From positions 1,984,001 to 2,048,000 of the forward strand of contig CBDAPU010000001.1 of NCBI GenBank assembly GCA_965198875.1: 64,000 nucleotides of DNA, written 5' to 3'. The translations under genes and the position numbers were made by a program. How positions within the stretch are numbered: the first letter of the stretch is position 1; each line of letters begins with the position of its first letter. The DNA is from CBDAPU01 sp965198875. GTDB taxonomy: Bacteria; Pseudomonadota; Gammaproteobacteria; Eutrophobiales; Eutrophobiaceae. Of this stretch, positions 17,122 to 26,189 are shown one piece after another. The notes beneath the pieces are model-generated. The model was given only the letters and a program-made list of their open reading frames with translations, did not search any database and was not told where the DNA came from.

Positions 17122-17183
17122 GGCGCCATAACGGGTTGATGTGGGGGCAAGTTAGCATGCCCTGAGCGCCTCGCCAATATGGT

Positions 17184-17210
17184 TTTGCACTTGGGCTAAG
17201 AGAGTGCTAG
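17184..17210. promoter_or_regulatory. CIRCE operator (HrcA binding site)
   Basis: TTTGCACTT, nine bases and GAGTGCTAG match the CIRCE consensus TTAGCACTC-N9-GAGTGCTAA at 15 of 18 arm positions with the exact nine-base spacer. It lies 52 bases before the hrcA start, so hrcA is probably autorepressed and relieved by heat. Confidence 0.85.
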
Positions 17211-17262
17211 ATTTTCACCGGTAGAAGGCGCCGGCTCCATCGAATTGAACGAAAATTAACCC

Positions 17263-18318
17263 ATGCCGAAACATCAGCAAAGCGTTTTTGAACTGAATGA
17301 TCGCAGTTTATTGTTATTTAAATCCCTGGTTGAACACTTTATCCACGATGGGCAACCGGTCGGCTCACGCACCCTGGCCAGGGACACCAACCTCGAATTG
17401 AGCCCGGCGACTATCCGTAATGTCATGGCGGATCTCGAAGACATGGGTTTGCTGCACTCTCCCCATATCTCGGCCGGGCGTGTACCGACTGTACGCGGGT
17501 ATCGTTTCTTTGTAGATAGTCTGCTGCGTATCGGTGAACTGGGAGATCGGGAAGTGGAACGTATCGCCAGGGAGATGGTGATGGAAGATGGCGTACAGCA
17601 CCTTCTTGAGCGCACCTCCAGTATGTTATCCGAGGTCACCCGGCTCGCTGGCGTCGTCATGTTGCCCAAGACACAACAACACACCCTCGAGCAGATTGAA
17701 TTCGTGACGCTGTCTGAAAATCGCATCCTCGTCATCTTGGTGATGAGCAACAAGGAAATACAAAACCGGATAATCCATACCGCGAGATCCTACAGCCCGT
17801 CACAGTTACAGCAGAGCGCAAATTACCTTAATTCAGCTTGTCGGGGCAAGGATCTCAGCAAGATCAGGGAGCAGGTGTTAAAGGAGCTTGAAGAGGTAAA
17901 AGAAGATGTAAACGAGCTAATGCAGACGGCCATAGAAATGGCGCAAAAAGCATTTACGGCCACCGATGGCAGTGATGATTATGTGATGTCGGGCCATACC
18001 AATTTAATGGATGTGGCTGAACTTGGGGATCTGGATAAGTTAAAACGCTTGTTTGAGAGTTTTAATGAGAAACGGGATATTTTGCATATCCTGGAGAGTG
18101 CGATCAATGCCAAGGGCGTGCAGATCTTCATTGGTGAGGAGTCCGGTTATGATGTGCTGGATGAATGCAGTGTGGTCACCTCACCCTATGAAGTGGACGG
18201 TCAGATCCTGGGCGTGTTGGGCGTCATAGGCCCCACTCGCATGGATTATGAACGGGTCATCCCCATTGTCGATATTACCGCCAAAATGCTGGGCTCGGCC
18301 TTGAATTCCACCCATTAG
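17263..18318 (+). CDS. hrcA: Heat-inducible transcription repressor HrcA
   Basis: The 351-residue repressor has an N-terminal winged helix (VEHFIHDGQPVGSRTLARDTNLELSPATIRNVMADLEDMGLLHSPHISAGRVPT), a GAF-like middle and the C-terminal GVLGVIGPTRMDYERVIPIVD. HrcA dimers bind CIRCE sites and are stabilised by GroEL. A CIRCE element sits just upstream. grpE follows after 68 bases, so hrcA-grpE and perhaps dnaK-dnaJ form a heat-shock cluster. Among gammaproteobacteria hrcA is found in some lineages but not in enteric bacteria. Confidence 0.97.
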   Translation: MPKHQQSVFELNDRSLLLFKSLVEHFIHDGQPVGSRTLARDTNLELSPATIRNVMADLEDMGLLHSPHISAGRVPTVRGYRFFVDSLLRIGELGDREVERIAREMVMEDGVQHLLERTSSMLSEVTRLAGVVMLPKTQQHTLEQIEFVTLSENRILVILVMSNKEIQNRIIHTARSYSPSQLQQSANYLNSACRGKDLSKIREQVLKELEEVKEDVNELMQTAIEMAQKAFTATDGSDDYVMSGHTNLMDVAELGDLDKLKRLFESFNEKRDILHILESAINAKGVQIFIGEESGYDVLDECSVVTSPYEVDGQILGVLGVIGPTRMDYERVIPIVDITAKMLGSALNSTH

Positions 18319-18386
18319 CCCTTACCTTAACTTGACCGTCTACCCCCGAAAAGAGCCTAAGGGATTGATTATGCTATTGTTATGAG

Positions 18387-19010
18387 ATGACCATGACCCA
18401 GGAAGAGAAGCAAAAAGACACGCAAGCGCAAGATATACCTGCCGAACCTGAAGATGTTGCCGATACCGAGGACATCGCTACTGCCGAGACATCCATTGAT
18501 ACCGACAGTGAAACGCCGCAAGCCGGGGAAGATGAGGCCGAAGCCGATATAGATCAGTTATTAGAGGAAATAGAACGCTTGAAAATCGAGGCGCAGGAGA
18601 GTCGTGATAAAGCGTTGCGCGCCACAGCCGAGCTGGATAATGTTCGCAAGCGCACAGCCCGTGATATCGAAAACGCCCATAAATATGCGCTGGATAAGTT
18701 CATCGCCGAGTTGTTGCCGGTGATCGACAGCATGGAGCTGGGTGTTCATGCCTCACAAGCGGTGGATGATGTGGAAAGCCTGCGGGAGGGCATGGACCTC
18801 ACGTTGAAGAAGTTTTTCGATTGTCTTAATAAATGTGGTGTGACCGCAATCGATCCCGCTGGTGAGAGATTTAACCCAGAGCGCCATGAGGCGGTATCCA
18901 TGCAGGAAGCCGAGGGGATGCAGACGAATACCATCATCACGGTGATGCAAAAAGGTTATGAATTGAATGGGCGTCTGGTGAGGCCGGCCAGGGTGATGGT
19001 GGCGAAATAG
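18387..19010 (+). CDS. grpE: Nucleotide exchange factor GrpE
   Basis: The 207-residue GrpE has an acidic, disordered N-terminal 45 residues (many Glu/Asp/Thr), a long coiled coil (IDQLLEEIERLKIEAQESRDKALRATAELDNVRKRTARD) and the beta-domain that opens the DnaK cleft, ending NTIITVMQKGYELNGRLVRPARVMVAK. It releases ADP from DnaK. It is encoded between hrcA and dnaK. The ATG at 18387 is followed by a second Met at codon 3; either could be used. Confidence 0.97.
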   Translation: MTMTQEEKQKDTQAQDIPAEPEDVADTEDIATAETSIDTDSETPQAGEDEAEADIDQLLEEIERLKIEAQESRDKALRATAELDNVRKRTARDIENAHKYALDKFIAELLPVIDSMELGVHASQAVDDVESLREGMDLTLKKFFDCLNKCGVTAIDPAGERFNPERHEAVSMQEAEGMQTNTIITVMQKGYELNGRLVRPARVMVAK

Positions 19011-19024
19011 TGGATGGCCAGGGC

Positions 19025-19053
19025 TTGAATTCAAGGCGCAAGACCCACATATA
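19025..19053 (+). promoter_or_regulatory. Sigma-32-type heat-shock promoter before dnaK
   Basis: CTTGAA and CCCACATAT are 14 bases apart, close to the sigma-32 consensus (CTTGAA, 13-15 bases, CCCCATnT). It lies in the grpE-dnaK gap about 70 bases before the dnaK ATG, so dnaK-dnaJ can be induced separately from the CIRCE-controlled hrcA-grpE. Confidence 0.75.
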
Positions 19054-19122
19054 CCCCCACCAACGGGCATGATCATCAGTTCACGTAAAGCAAACAGTTA
19101 GAGACTCTGGAGACATTCAAAA

Positions 19123-21045
19123 ATGGGCAAAATAATCGGTATTGATCTCGGCACGACCAATTCCTGTGTGGCGGTACTGGAAGGCGGGCAGGCCAGGATC
19201 ATAGAAAATAGCGAGGGTGGGCGCACGACGCCGTCTATTGTTGCATTTTCCGGTGATGATGAAGTATTGGTGGGTCAATCCGCCAAACGTCAGGCGGTCA
19301 CCAATCCCGGCAACACGTTATTCGCCGTCAAGCGGTTAATTGGCCGGCGCTTTGAAGATGACGTCGTACAAAAAGACATCAACATGGTGCCCTATAGCAT
19401 TGTCAAGGCCGATAATGGCGATGCCTGGGTGGAGGCGAAAGGCAAGAAAATGGCGCCGCCTGAGGTATCTGCCCGGGTATTGATGAAAATGAAGCAGACG
19501 GCGGAGGATTATCTTGGCGAGGACGTGACTGAGGCGGTGATCACCGTGCCGGCTTATTTCAATGATTCACAACGTCAGGCAACCAAAGACGCCGGCAAGA
19601 TAGCCGGCCTTGAGGTTCGCCGTATTATCAATGAGCCGACCGCAGCGGCCCTGGCCTACGGCATGGATAAAAAACATGGCGATGCCCGCATTGCCGTGTA
19701 TGACCTGGGTGGCGGCACCTTTGATATCTCCATCATTGAAATCGCAGAAGTCGATGGTGAACATCAATTCGAGGTGTTGTCCACCAATGGCGATACCTTC
19801 CTGGGCGGTGAGGACTTTGACTTGCGTATTATTGATTTTCTTTGCGATGAGTTTAAGAAGGATCAGGGCATTGATCTGCACAATGATCCATTAGCGTTGC
19901 AACGTTTGAAAGAAGCGGCGGAGAAGGCCAAGATAGAATTATCCTCCAGCCAGCAGACGGACGTGAATCTTCCCTACATTACCGCCGACTCAGGGGGCCC
20001 CAAGCACCTTAACTTGAAAATGAGTCGAGCGAAACTCGAATCCCTCGTTGAGGACCTCATCGAGCGCACCATAGCCCCCTGTCGGCTTGCGCTGGAGGAT
20101 GCGGGGTTGTCCGCTACGGACATCACCGATGTGATCCTGGTCGGCGGTCAAACCCGTATGCCCAAGGTGCAGGAGAAAGCCCAGGGTTTCTTTGGCCGGG
20201 AGCCACGTAAAGACGTCAATCCTGATGAGGCGGTCGCTGCCGGCGCCGCCATACAGGCCGGCGTGCTCGGCGGTGATGTGAAAGATGTTTTACTGCTTGA
20301 CGTCACGCCCCTGTCCTTAGGGATCGAAACCTTAGGGGGGGTGATGACCCGGCTGATTGAGAAAAACACCACCATACCCACCAAGGCACAACAGGTCTTC
20401 TCCACGGCGGATGATAATCAGACTGCGGTAACCGTTCATGTGCTCCAGGGCGAGCGTGAAATGGTCGCCGGCAATAAATCATTAGGGCGGTTTGATCTCT
20501 CGGAGATCCCACCTGCGCCCCGCGGTGTGCCGCAGATTGAGGTGACGTTTGATATTGACGCCAATGGCATATTGAACGTCTCCGCAAAGGACAAGGCGAC
20601 GGGCAAGGAGCAATCCATCATCATCAAGGCCTCAAGTGGTCTGTCCGATGAAGAGATAGATAACATGGTGAAAGACGCCGAGGCCCATGCAGAGGAAGAT
20701 CAAAAGGCCCGAGAACTGGTTGAATCCCGCAACCAGGCGGAGAACATGGTGCATGCAACTAAAAAATCCATGGAAGAGCTAGGTGATAAAATCGATGGGC
20801 AGGACAAGGCCGATATTGAGGCGGCGATCACCGATGTTGAAGAGGCGCTAAAAGGCGATGATAAAGCGAGCATTGATGAGAAAACACAAAAGCTGACGGT
20901 GGTTGCCGGCAAGTTGGCCGAGAAGGCGTATCAGGACCCAGCGCCAGGTGATGGGAAAGCGGGTGCTGCTGATAAAAATGACGGCCCGGCTGATCAGAAT
21001 GTTGTCGATGCAGAGTTTGAAGAAGTGGATGATGAGAAAAAATAG
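19123..21045 (+). CDS. dnaK: Hsp70 chaperone DnaK
   Basis: The 640-residue Hsp70 is complete. The ATPase domain has IGIDLGTTNSCVAV, YDLGGGTFDISI and ILVGGQTRMPKVQ; the interdomain linker is DVLLLDVTPLSLGIET; the substrate domain and helical lid follow, with an acidic C-terminus ending in an EEVDDEKK-type tail. It folds and disaggregates proteins together with the DnaJ and GrpE encoded on either side. A sigma-32-like promoter precedes it and a strong hairpin follows before dnaJ. Confidence 0.99.
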   Translation: MGKIIGIDLGTTNSCVAVLEGGQARIIENSEGGRTTPSIVAFSGDDEVLVGQSAKRQAVTNPGNTLFAVKRLIGRRFEDDVVQKDINMVPYSIVKADNGDAWVEAKGKKMAPPEVSARVLMKMKQTAEDYLGEDVTEAVITVPAYFNDSQRQATKDAGKIAGLEVRRIINEPTAAALAYGMDKKHGDARIAVYDLGGGTFDISIIEIAEVDGEHQFEVLSTNGDTFLGGEDFDLRIIDFLCDEFKKDQGIDLHNDPLALQRLKEAAEKAKIELSSSQQTDVNLPYITADSGGPKHLNLKMSRAKLESLVEDLIERTIAPCRLALEDAGLSATDITDVILVGGQTRMPKVQEKAQGFFGREPRKDVNPDEAVAAGAAIQAGVLGGDVKDVLLLDVTPLSLGIETLGGVMTRLIEKNTTIPTKAQQVFSTADDNQTAVTVHVLQGEREMVAGNKSLGRFDLSEIPPAPRGVPQIEVTFDIDANGILNVSAKDKATGKEQSIIIKASSGLSDEEIDNMVKDAEAHAEEDQKARELVESRNQAENMVHATKKSMEELGDKIDGQDKADIEAAITDVEEALKGDDKASIDEKTQKLTVVAGKLAEKAYQDPAPGDGKAGAADKNDGPADQNVVDAEFEEVDDEKK

Positions 21046-21116
21046 CGTCTGTTCAATGCTTCTGAAGCGGTGTCGCATAACGACATAACGCAAGGTGCGA
21101 TGTTGATAAATACCAC

Positions 21117-21147
21117 GGCCCGGAAGAGGGAGAGCTCTTGCCGGGCC
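21117..21147 (+). terminator. Strong hairpin between dnaK and dnaJ (attenuator or mRNA-stability element)
   Basis: GGCCCGGAAGAG, a six-base loop and CTCTTGCCGGGCC form a 12-pair stem with one bulged G. Only TGTTT follows, so it is more likely a partial terminator or an RNA-processing stop that lowers dnaJ relative to dnaK than a full terminator. Confidence 0.6.
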
Positions 21148-21180
21148 TGTTTACGATCTAAAGATGGGCGAGCCGATTGA

Positions 21181-22317
21181 ATGATGAGCACAAAGCGTGA
21201 TTATTATCAGGTGCTGGGCGTGGGCAGACATGCCACAGATGCCGATATCAAAAAGGCATTTCGCCGATTGGCCATGAAATATCACCCCGATCGTAATCCC
21301 GACAGCAGTGATGCTGAGGAGAAATTCAAAGAAGCCAAAGAAGCCCATGATGTGCTCTCTGATAATCAAAAACGTGCCGCTTACGATCAATTTGGCCACG
21401 CTGGTGTTGAGGCCACTGCTGGTGGCGCCGGCGCTCAGGGATTCAGTGGTTTTGGGGATATTTTTGATAATGTTTTTGGGGATATTTTTGGTCAGCAGGG
21501 ACGGGATGGCCAGCGTGTGTATCGGGGCGCAGATCTGCGTTACGATCTGGATCTCGCTCTGGAGGAGGCGGTGGCCGGCACCACCATTAAAATACGGGTG
21601 CCGAAACGGGTTACCTGTGAGACCTGCGAGGGCAGCGGCGCACAAAAAGGCTCCAAACCGGTTACCTGCCCTGGCTGTAACGGGGTGGGGCAAGTTCGTA
21701 TGCAACAGGGGTTCTTCTCGGTACAACAGACCTGCTCGCAATGCCGCGGTAACGGCAAGATCATCAATAACCCATGTGGTAGATGCAGTGGCCAGGGTCG
21801 TGTGCGCGATAGCAAAACCATCTCGGTCAAAGTGCCCCCGGGTGTGGATACCGGCGACCGGATCCGCTTATCCGGTGAAGGTGAAGCCGGGGAGCAAGGC
21901 GGCCCTGCCGGCGATCTTTATGTGCATGTCATCGTTAAAGAACATAGCCTGTTCACACGGGAAGGCTCGGATCTTTTTTGCGAGGTCCCCATCGGTTTTG
22001 CGATGGCGACCCTGGGTGGCGATCTTGAGATCCCCACTTTGGATGGCAAGGTGAAACTCAAAATCCCTGCGGAGACCCAAAGCGGGAAATTATTTCGTCT
22101 GCGTGGCCGGGGCGTCAGCTCGGTTCGCTCATCATCCAAGGGTGATTTACTCTGCCGCGCTGTGGTTGAAACGCCGGTCAATCTCAGCAAGCGGCAAAAG
22201 GACTTGTTGCGGCAATTCGAAGAGTCCATGACTGAAGATGGCAAGCAACATCGCCCGAGGGCAAACGGCTGGTTTGATGGGGTGAAGCGGTTTTTTGATG
22301 ACATGACCAATCCGTAA
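21181..22317 (+). CDS. dnaJ: Hsp40 co-chaperone DnaJ
   Basis: The 378-residue DnaJ is complete. The J domain has YHPDRNPDS with the HPD that stimulates DnaK. A Gly/Phe region with GFGDIFDNVFGDIF follows, then four zinc-binding repeats (CETCEGSG, CPGCNGVG, CSQCRGNG, CGRCSGQG) and the C-terminal substrate domains. The frame opens ATG-ATG; the second Met gives the usual MSTKRDYYQVLG start. It follows dnaK after a hairpin, and dapB starts 15 bases downstream. Confidence 0.98.
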   Translation: MMSTKRDYYQVLGVGRHATDADIKKAFRRLAMKYHPDRNPDSSDAEEKFKEAKEAHDVLSDNQKRAAYDQFGHAGVEATAGGAGAQGFSGFGDIFDNVFGDIFGQQGRDGQRVYRGADLRYDLDLALEEAVAGTTIKIRVPKRVTCETCEGSGAQKGSKPVTCPGCNGVGQVRMQQGFFSVQQTCSQCRGNGKIINNPCGRCSGQGRVRDSKTISVKVPPGVDTGDRIRLSGEGEAGEQGGPAGDLYVHVIVKEHSLFTREGSDLFCEVPIGFAMATLGGDLEIPTLDGKVKLKIPAETQSGKLFRLRGRGVSSVRSSSKGDLLCRAVVETPVNLSKRQKDLLRQFEESMTEDGKQHRPRANGWFDGVKRFFDDMTNP

Positions 22318-22332
22318 CCCTGAGGTAGAGCA

Positions 22333-23139
22333 GTGATTAGAATTGGCGTGTGTGGCGCTGCCGGTAGAATGGGTAAAACCATACAGGAAGTCATCGCAGA
22401 GACTGATGGCGTCACCCTGGGTGCAGCCATTGAGCGCAAAGGCTCTGCGGCTATCGGCACCGATGCCGGAGAGCTTGCCGGGATGGGCAAGCAGGGTATT
22501 CATGTTGTTGCTGATGTGGGTGAGGTTGCCGATCACTTCGATGTATTGATCGATTTCACCTCGGCTGATGCCGTGATAGAAAATCTCGGGCAATGTCGTA
22601 CGAGAGGGAAAAAACTGGTCATCGGCACGACCGGTTTGGCTGACGATAAGAAAAAGGCGATACAGGCCGCAAGTGATGATATTGCCATTGTTTTTTCACC
22701 GAACATGAGTATCGGCGTTAATCTTTGTTTCAAGTTGACTGAGTTTGCCGCACAGGTTGTTGGCGACAGTGCGGATATAGAGATCATCGAGGCCCATCAT
22801 AACCAGAAAAAAGATGCACCCTCAGGCACCGCAGTGAGATTGGGCGAGATAGTTGCAGACACACTTCATCGTGATCTGAGAGAATGTGCGGTGTATGGGC
22901 GTGAAGGTATGGCTGCCGATCCCGGAGATCCAGAGACGATAGGGTTTCACACCATACGCGCCGGTGATATCGTTGGTGAACATACGGTCATGTTTGCGGG
23001 TGCGGGCGAGCGTGTCGAGATCAAACATGTTGCCAGCAGTCGGAAGACCTTTGCCAGTGGCGCCGTTCGCGCCGCACAATGGCTGGAAGAGAAACAATGC
23101 GGTTTATACGATATGCAGGACGTCCTGGGTCTGCGTTGA
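22333..23139 (+). CDS. dapB: 4-hydroxy-tetrahydrodipicolinate reductase
   Basis: The 268-residue enzyme performs the second committed step of lysine and diaminopimelate synthesis, reducing the DapA product with NAD(P)H. It has the nucleotide loop GVCGAAGRMGKTI, GTTGLADDKKKAI, and the catalytic/substrate block EAHHNQKKDAPSGTA with His-His and the KKDAPSGT anion site. It begins after a GAGGTAGAGC ribosome site, 15 bases from the dnaJ stop, matching the common gammaproteobacterial dnaK-dnaJ-dapB order. carA, often next, is not here. Confidence 0.98.
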   Translation: MIRIGVCGAAGRMGKTIQEVIAETDGVTLGAAIERKGSAAIGTDAGELAGMGKQGIHVVADVGEVADHFDVLIDFTSADAVIENLGQCRTRGKKLVIGTTGLADDKKKAIQAASDDIAIVFSPNMSIGVNLCFKLTEFAAQVVGDSADIEIIEAHHNQKKDAPSGTAVRLGEIVADTLHRDLRECAVYGREGMAADPGDPETIGFHTIRAGDIVGEHTVMFAGAGERVEIKHVASSRKTFASGAVRAAQWLEEKQCGLYDMQDVLGLR

Positions 23140-23149
23140 TTTCACCGCC

Positions 23150-23626
23150 GTGCCCGTTGCTGCGCCATTACAGCTACACCAGGAGAAGATCCGCCCGCAG
23201 TGGATCGATTACAATGGCCATCTGAATCTGGCCTATTATGTGCTTGTTTTTGATCATGCCACGGATAAATTTCTTGACTATATTGGCCTGACGGAGGCCT
23301 TCAGGGCGCGCCGGCATGCCTCAACCTTCGCCGCTGAAATCCATGTTAATTATCTAAGGGAAGTGAAGGAGGCGGATGAGGTGTATATCACTACCCGCTT
23401 GATCGGCTTTGATCAGAAGCGCATTCACTTCTTTCACAGCATGTACCACGGGGGAGAACATTACCTGGCTGCAACCACTGAGATGTTGAGCCTTTACATG
23501 GATATGAGCGTCAGGCGAGTGGGGCTGATCCCGACAGAAATAATCGACAGATTAACTGAAATACAACAAAGTCATGGCTCACTGCCTATGCCCGCACAAT
23601 TAGGCAGTGTGATGAAGACAAAATAA
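23150..23626 (+). CDS. Hot-dog acyl-CoA thioesterase (4HBT family)
   Basis: The protein of about 158 residues has the thioesterase signature QWIDYNGHLNLAYYVLVFDHATD, where the Asp/Asn-Gly-His block corresponds to the 4-hydroxybenzoyl-CoA thioesterase active-site region. FAAEIHVNYLREVKEADEVYITTRLIGFDQKRIHFFHSMYH follows. It resembles thioesterases that act on betainyl- or carnitine-related CoA esters, but the substrate is not decidable. The GTG at 23150 is the first start that gives a normal N-terminus; the longer frame inside dapB is not credible. It begins ten bases after dapB and may be cotranscribed. Confidence 0.8.
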   Translation: MPVAAPLQLHQEKIRPQWIDYNGHLNLAYYVLVFDHATDKFLDYIGLTEAFRARRHASTFAAEIHVNYLREVKEADEVYITTRLIGFDQKRIHFFHSMYHGGEHYLAATTEMLSLYMDMSVRRVGLIPTEIIDRLTEIQQSHGSLPMPAQLGSVMKTK

Positions 23627-23770
23627 ACATTGGGACTATCGCTGATGCCTGTGATGTAAGCGCCATATTATTTCAGCCCCGCCCGGATAAATCTTTCATG
23701 TCTTCTTCATTGAACATCGCCAAATAAAGCATTTTTTAACGGTGAATGATCTCCGATTTTATGCTTAAAC

Positions 23771-23798
23771 TTGTCAATTTAATGATATAGCATAGAAT
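23771..23798 (+). promoter_or_regulatory. Probable sigma-70 promoter of squalene-hopene cyclase
   Basis: TTGTCA and TAGAAT are 16 bases apart (five of six matches in each hexamer) in an A/T-rich stretch, leaving a leader of roughly 95 bases before the GTG at 23899. Confidence 0.5.
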
Positions 23799-23898
23799 AT
23801 ATCGGCTATGTCTGTTGTCCGTGGGGCAGGCAGTCGCTACTTAAAAAATCGGCCAGAGTGATTGTGATAAAAACTAACGATAAAGAGGGCGAGCGCTG

Positions 23899-26088
23899 GT
23901 GTCCGTCACTTGTCACTTGCTCATCAAAGATCAGGACTCATTGACAGAATCGGATATCGCTCTTAATTCACCCGCCAGCAATGCTACTAACATAATGATC
24001 ACCGAGCAAAACCCGACGACCCTGGCTGGAGGGGCACTGGATGAATTAGTCGCAACAACCCTATGCCAACAAGATCAGCTTGATGCGCCCGTGCCGCAGG
24101 GGGATGCGGTGACGAGAACACTCGCACAATCCGGCGCAGCTTTAATTGCGCGCCAATACAAAGCAGGCTACTGGCGTTTTGATCTTGAAGCGGACACGAC
24201 CATCCCGGCTGAGTATTTGCTGCTGCAACACCTGCTGGGCCGGGTTAATCAGGATCGGGAAAAACGTCTGTGTGATTACATCATCAGCCGACAATTAGCC
24301 GATGGAAGCTGGCCACTGTATGAGGCTGGTCCGGGCAACATCAGCGCAACGGTCAAGGCGTATTTCGCACTGAAGATGGCCGGACATGATCCCGCCTCAC
24401 CGATAATGAAACAGGCGCGGATCTGGATACATGGATCGGGTGGCGCTGAGAGGGCGAATGTGTTTACCCGCATCTTGCTGGCGACATTCGGGCAGATCCC
24501 CTGGCGTACCGTACCGGCTATGCTCGCCGAGATCATCTGGTTACCAAAATGGTGGGTATTTAATTTAAGCAAGGTGTCCTATTGGTCCCGTTGCGTCATC
24601 ATTCCCCTGTTGCTGATTTTCGCCCACAGACCGGTGCACAAACCCCCTGCCGGTAGAGGTGTAGAAGAGTTATTTGCTCAAGATCCCGGCTCCTTAAAAC
24701 ACATCGATAAATACGTCAAGGATAATGCCCTCAAGAACGTTTTTATCTTCCTTGATCGCACACTCAAATTGCTGGAGCCATGGGTGCCCGGGTTTGTAAG
24801 ACGGCTCTCCATCCAAAAGCTGGAGTCCTGGATGCGTGAGCACATGCGTGGTGAAGGTGGCATCGGCGCCATTTATCCGGCTATGGCGAATGCGGTCTAT
24901 GCACTCAAGTTGCTTGGTTATGATGGTTCTGATCCGGATATGCGGCGTGGCATGAAGGCCATTGAGGCGCTGGTTATAGAAGAGGACGATGTGACCTATG
25001 TGCAGCCCTGTGTGTCACCGGTATGGGATACATGCCTGAGTTTAAGCGCATTATCCGAGGCCGGTCTGCAAGCGGATCACGAAGCCATGAACCCTGCCAT
25101 AGACTGGTTGTTTGACAAACAGGTTTTTACCCGTGGCGACTGGGCTCTGAAGGCGCCTTTCCTTGAGGGCGGGGGTTGGGCATTCCAGTTTGAGAATGAC
25201 TTCTACCCCGATGTGGATGACACCAGCATGGTGGTCATGGCGTTATTGCGGGCGGGCGCACATCACTGCGCCAACAAAAAGAAGCGTCTCGCCCAGGCGG
25301 TAAATTGGGTGCTGGGCATGCAAAATACCGATGGTGGCTGGGGTGCGTTTGATATTGATAATGATGATGCGTATTTGAACAACATTCCCTTTGCCGATCA
25401 CGGTGCACTGGTTGATCCCAGCACGGCTGATCTCACCGGCCGTTGTATTGAAATGCTGGCCATGCTTGGTTATGAGCGCCATTTCCCGCCGATTGCCCGG
25501 GCGATTGCGTTCCTAAAGCAAGAGCAGGAGCAAAGCGGCGCCTGGTTTGGCCGCTGGGGGGTGAATTATATCTACGGCACCTGGGCTGTGTTGGTGGGCC
25601 TGGGGGCCTTGGGTGAGGCTCCCAATCAACCTTATATCCGCAAAGCGATTGCATGGCTTAAACGCATTCAAAACAGCGATGGTGGCTGGGGTGAGGATTG
25701 TCGTGCCTATGATGATCCGCAATTAAAAGGCAACGGCGTGAGCACGGCATCGCAAACGGCATGGGCGTTACTCGGCCTGATGGCCGTCGGTGAAATCAAA
25801 TCCAGTGAGGTTGAAAAAGGCGTGCATTTCCTCACCCGTCATTACGAAGGCGAGGGCGGCTGGAAGGAGGTGGCCTACACCGGCACGGGTTTCCCGCGCG
25901 TGTTTTACCTGCGTTATCATGGTTATAGTCACTATTTTCCGGTCTGGGCATTGGGGGTCTATCGCCGCTACAGGCAGGGCCTGCAAACACGCCAGGATGC
26001 ACTCACCCGTGGCGAGCCCATCGATCTCGGTGTATTGCCGATCCTTCATAATAAACACTACCAGAGACGATTTAGTAAGGCGGATTAA
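23899..26088 (+). CDS. shc: Squalene-hopene cyclase
   Basis: The 729-residue class II triterpene cyclase turns squalene into hopene or hopanol, the precursors of hopanoid membrane lipids. The catalytic acid motif DVDDTS is at residues about 438-443. QW repeats are clear (QLADGSWPLY, QNTDGGWGAF, QNSDGGWGED), and YRHYPFPV-type segments near the end suggest the monotopic membrane face. The first 60 residues before TLAQSGAALIARQYKAGYWRF are longer than usual; an ATG at 23995 is an alternative start. No other hopanoid gene (hpn cluster, squalene synthase) is in the window, so squalene must be made elsewhere. Transport by HpnN also cannot be seen here. Confidence 0.96.
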   Translation: MSVTCHLLIKDQDSLTESDIALNSPASNATNIMITEQNPTTLAGGALDELVATTLCQQDQLDAPVPQGDAVTRTLAQSGAALIARQYKAGYWRFDLEADTTIPAEYLLLQHLLGRVNQDREKRLCDYIISRQLADGSWPLYEAGPGNISATVKAYFALKMAGHDPASPIMKQARIWIHGSGGAERANVFTRILLATFGQIPWRTVPAMLAEIIWLPKWWVFNLSKVSYWSRCVIIPLLLIFAHRPVHKPPAGRGVEELFAQDPGSLKHIDKYVKDNALKNVFIFLDRTLKLLEPWVPGFVRRLSIQKLESWMREHMRGEGGIGAIYPAMANAVYALKLLGYDGSDPDMRRGMKAIEALVIEEDDVTYVQPCVSPVWDTCLSLSALSEAGLQADHEAMNPAIDWLFDKQVFTRGDWALKAPFLEGGGWAFQFENDFYPDVDDTSMVVMALLRAGAHHCANKKKRLAQAVNWVLGMQNTDGGWGAFDIDNDDAYLNNIPFADHGALVDPSTADLTGRCIEMLAMLGYERHFPPIARAIAFLKQEQEQSGAWFGRWGVNYIYGTWAVLVGLGALGEAPNQPYIRKAIAWLKRIQNSDGGWGEDCRAYDDPQLKGNGVSTASQTAWALLGLMAVGEIKSSEVEKGVHFLTRHYEGEGGWKEVAYTGTGFPRVFYLRYHGYSHYFPVWALGVYRRYRQGLQTRQDALTRGEPIDLGVLPILHNKHYQRRFSKAD

Positions 26089-26189
26089 ATGCAACAGTTA
26101 AGTGTTAGCTTTGCGCTATGCTGATCGCCCTATGCACTTTTTATCTGCCTTCATTAGATTGAGGTTGCTGTCCGGGTTGGCTCTCGCAC

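Noticed and set aside
21308..22490. Long alternative frames over dnaJ and dapB (for example 21308-22054 plus, 21918-22490 minus)
   Set aside because: They lie wholly over dnaJ and the start of dapB, have no recognisable domain and are shadows of high-GC coding sequence.
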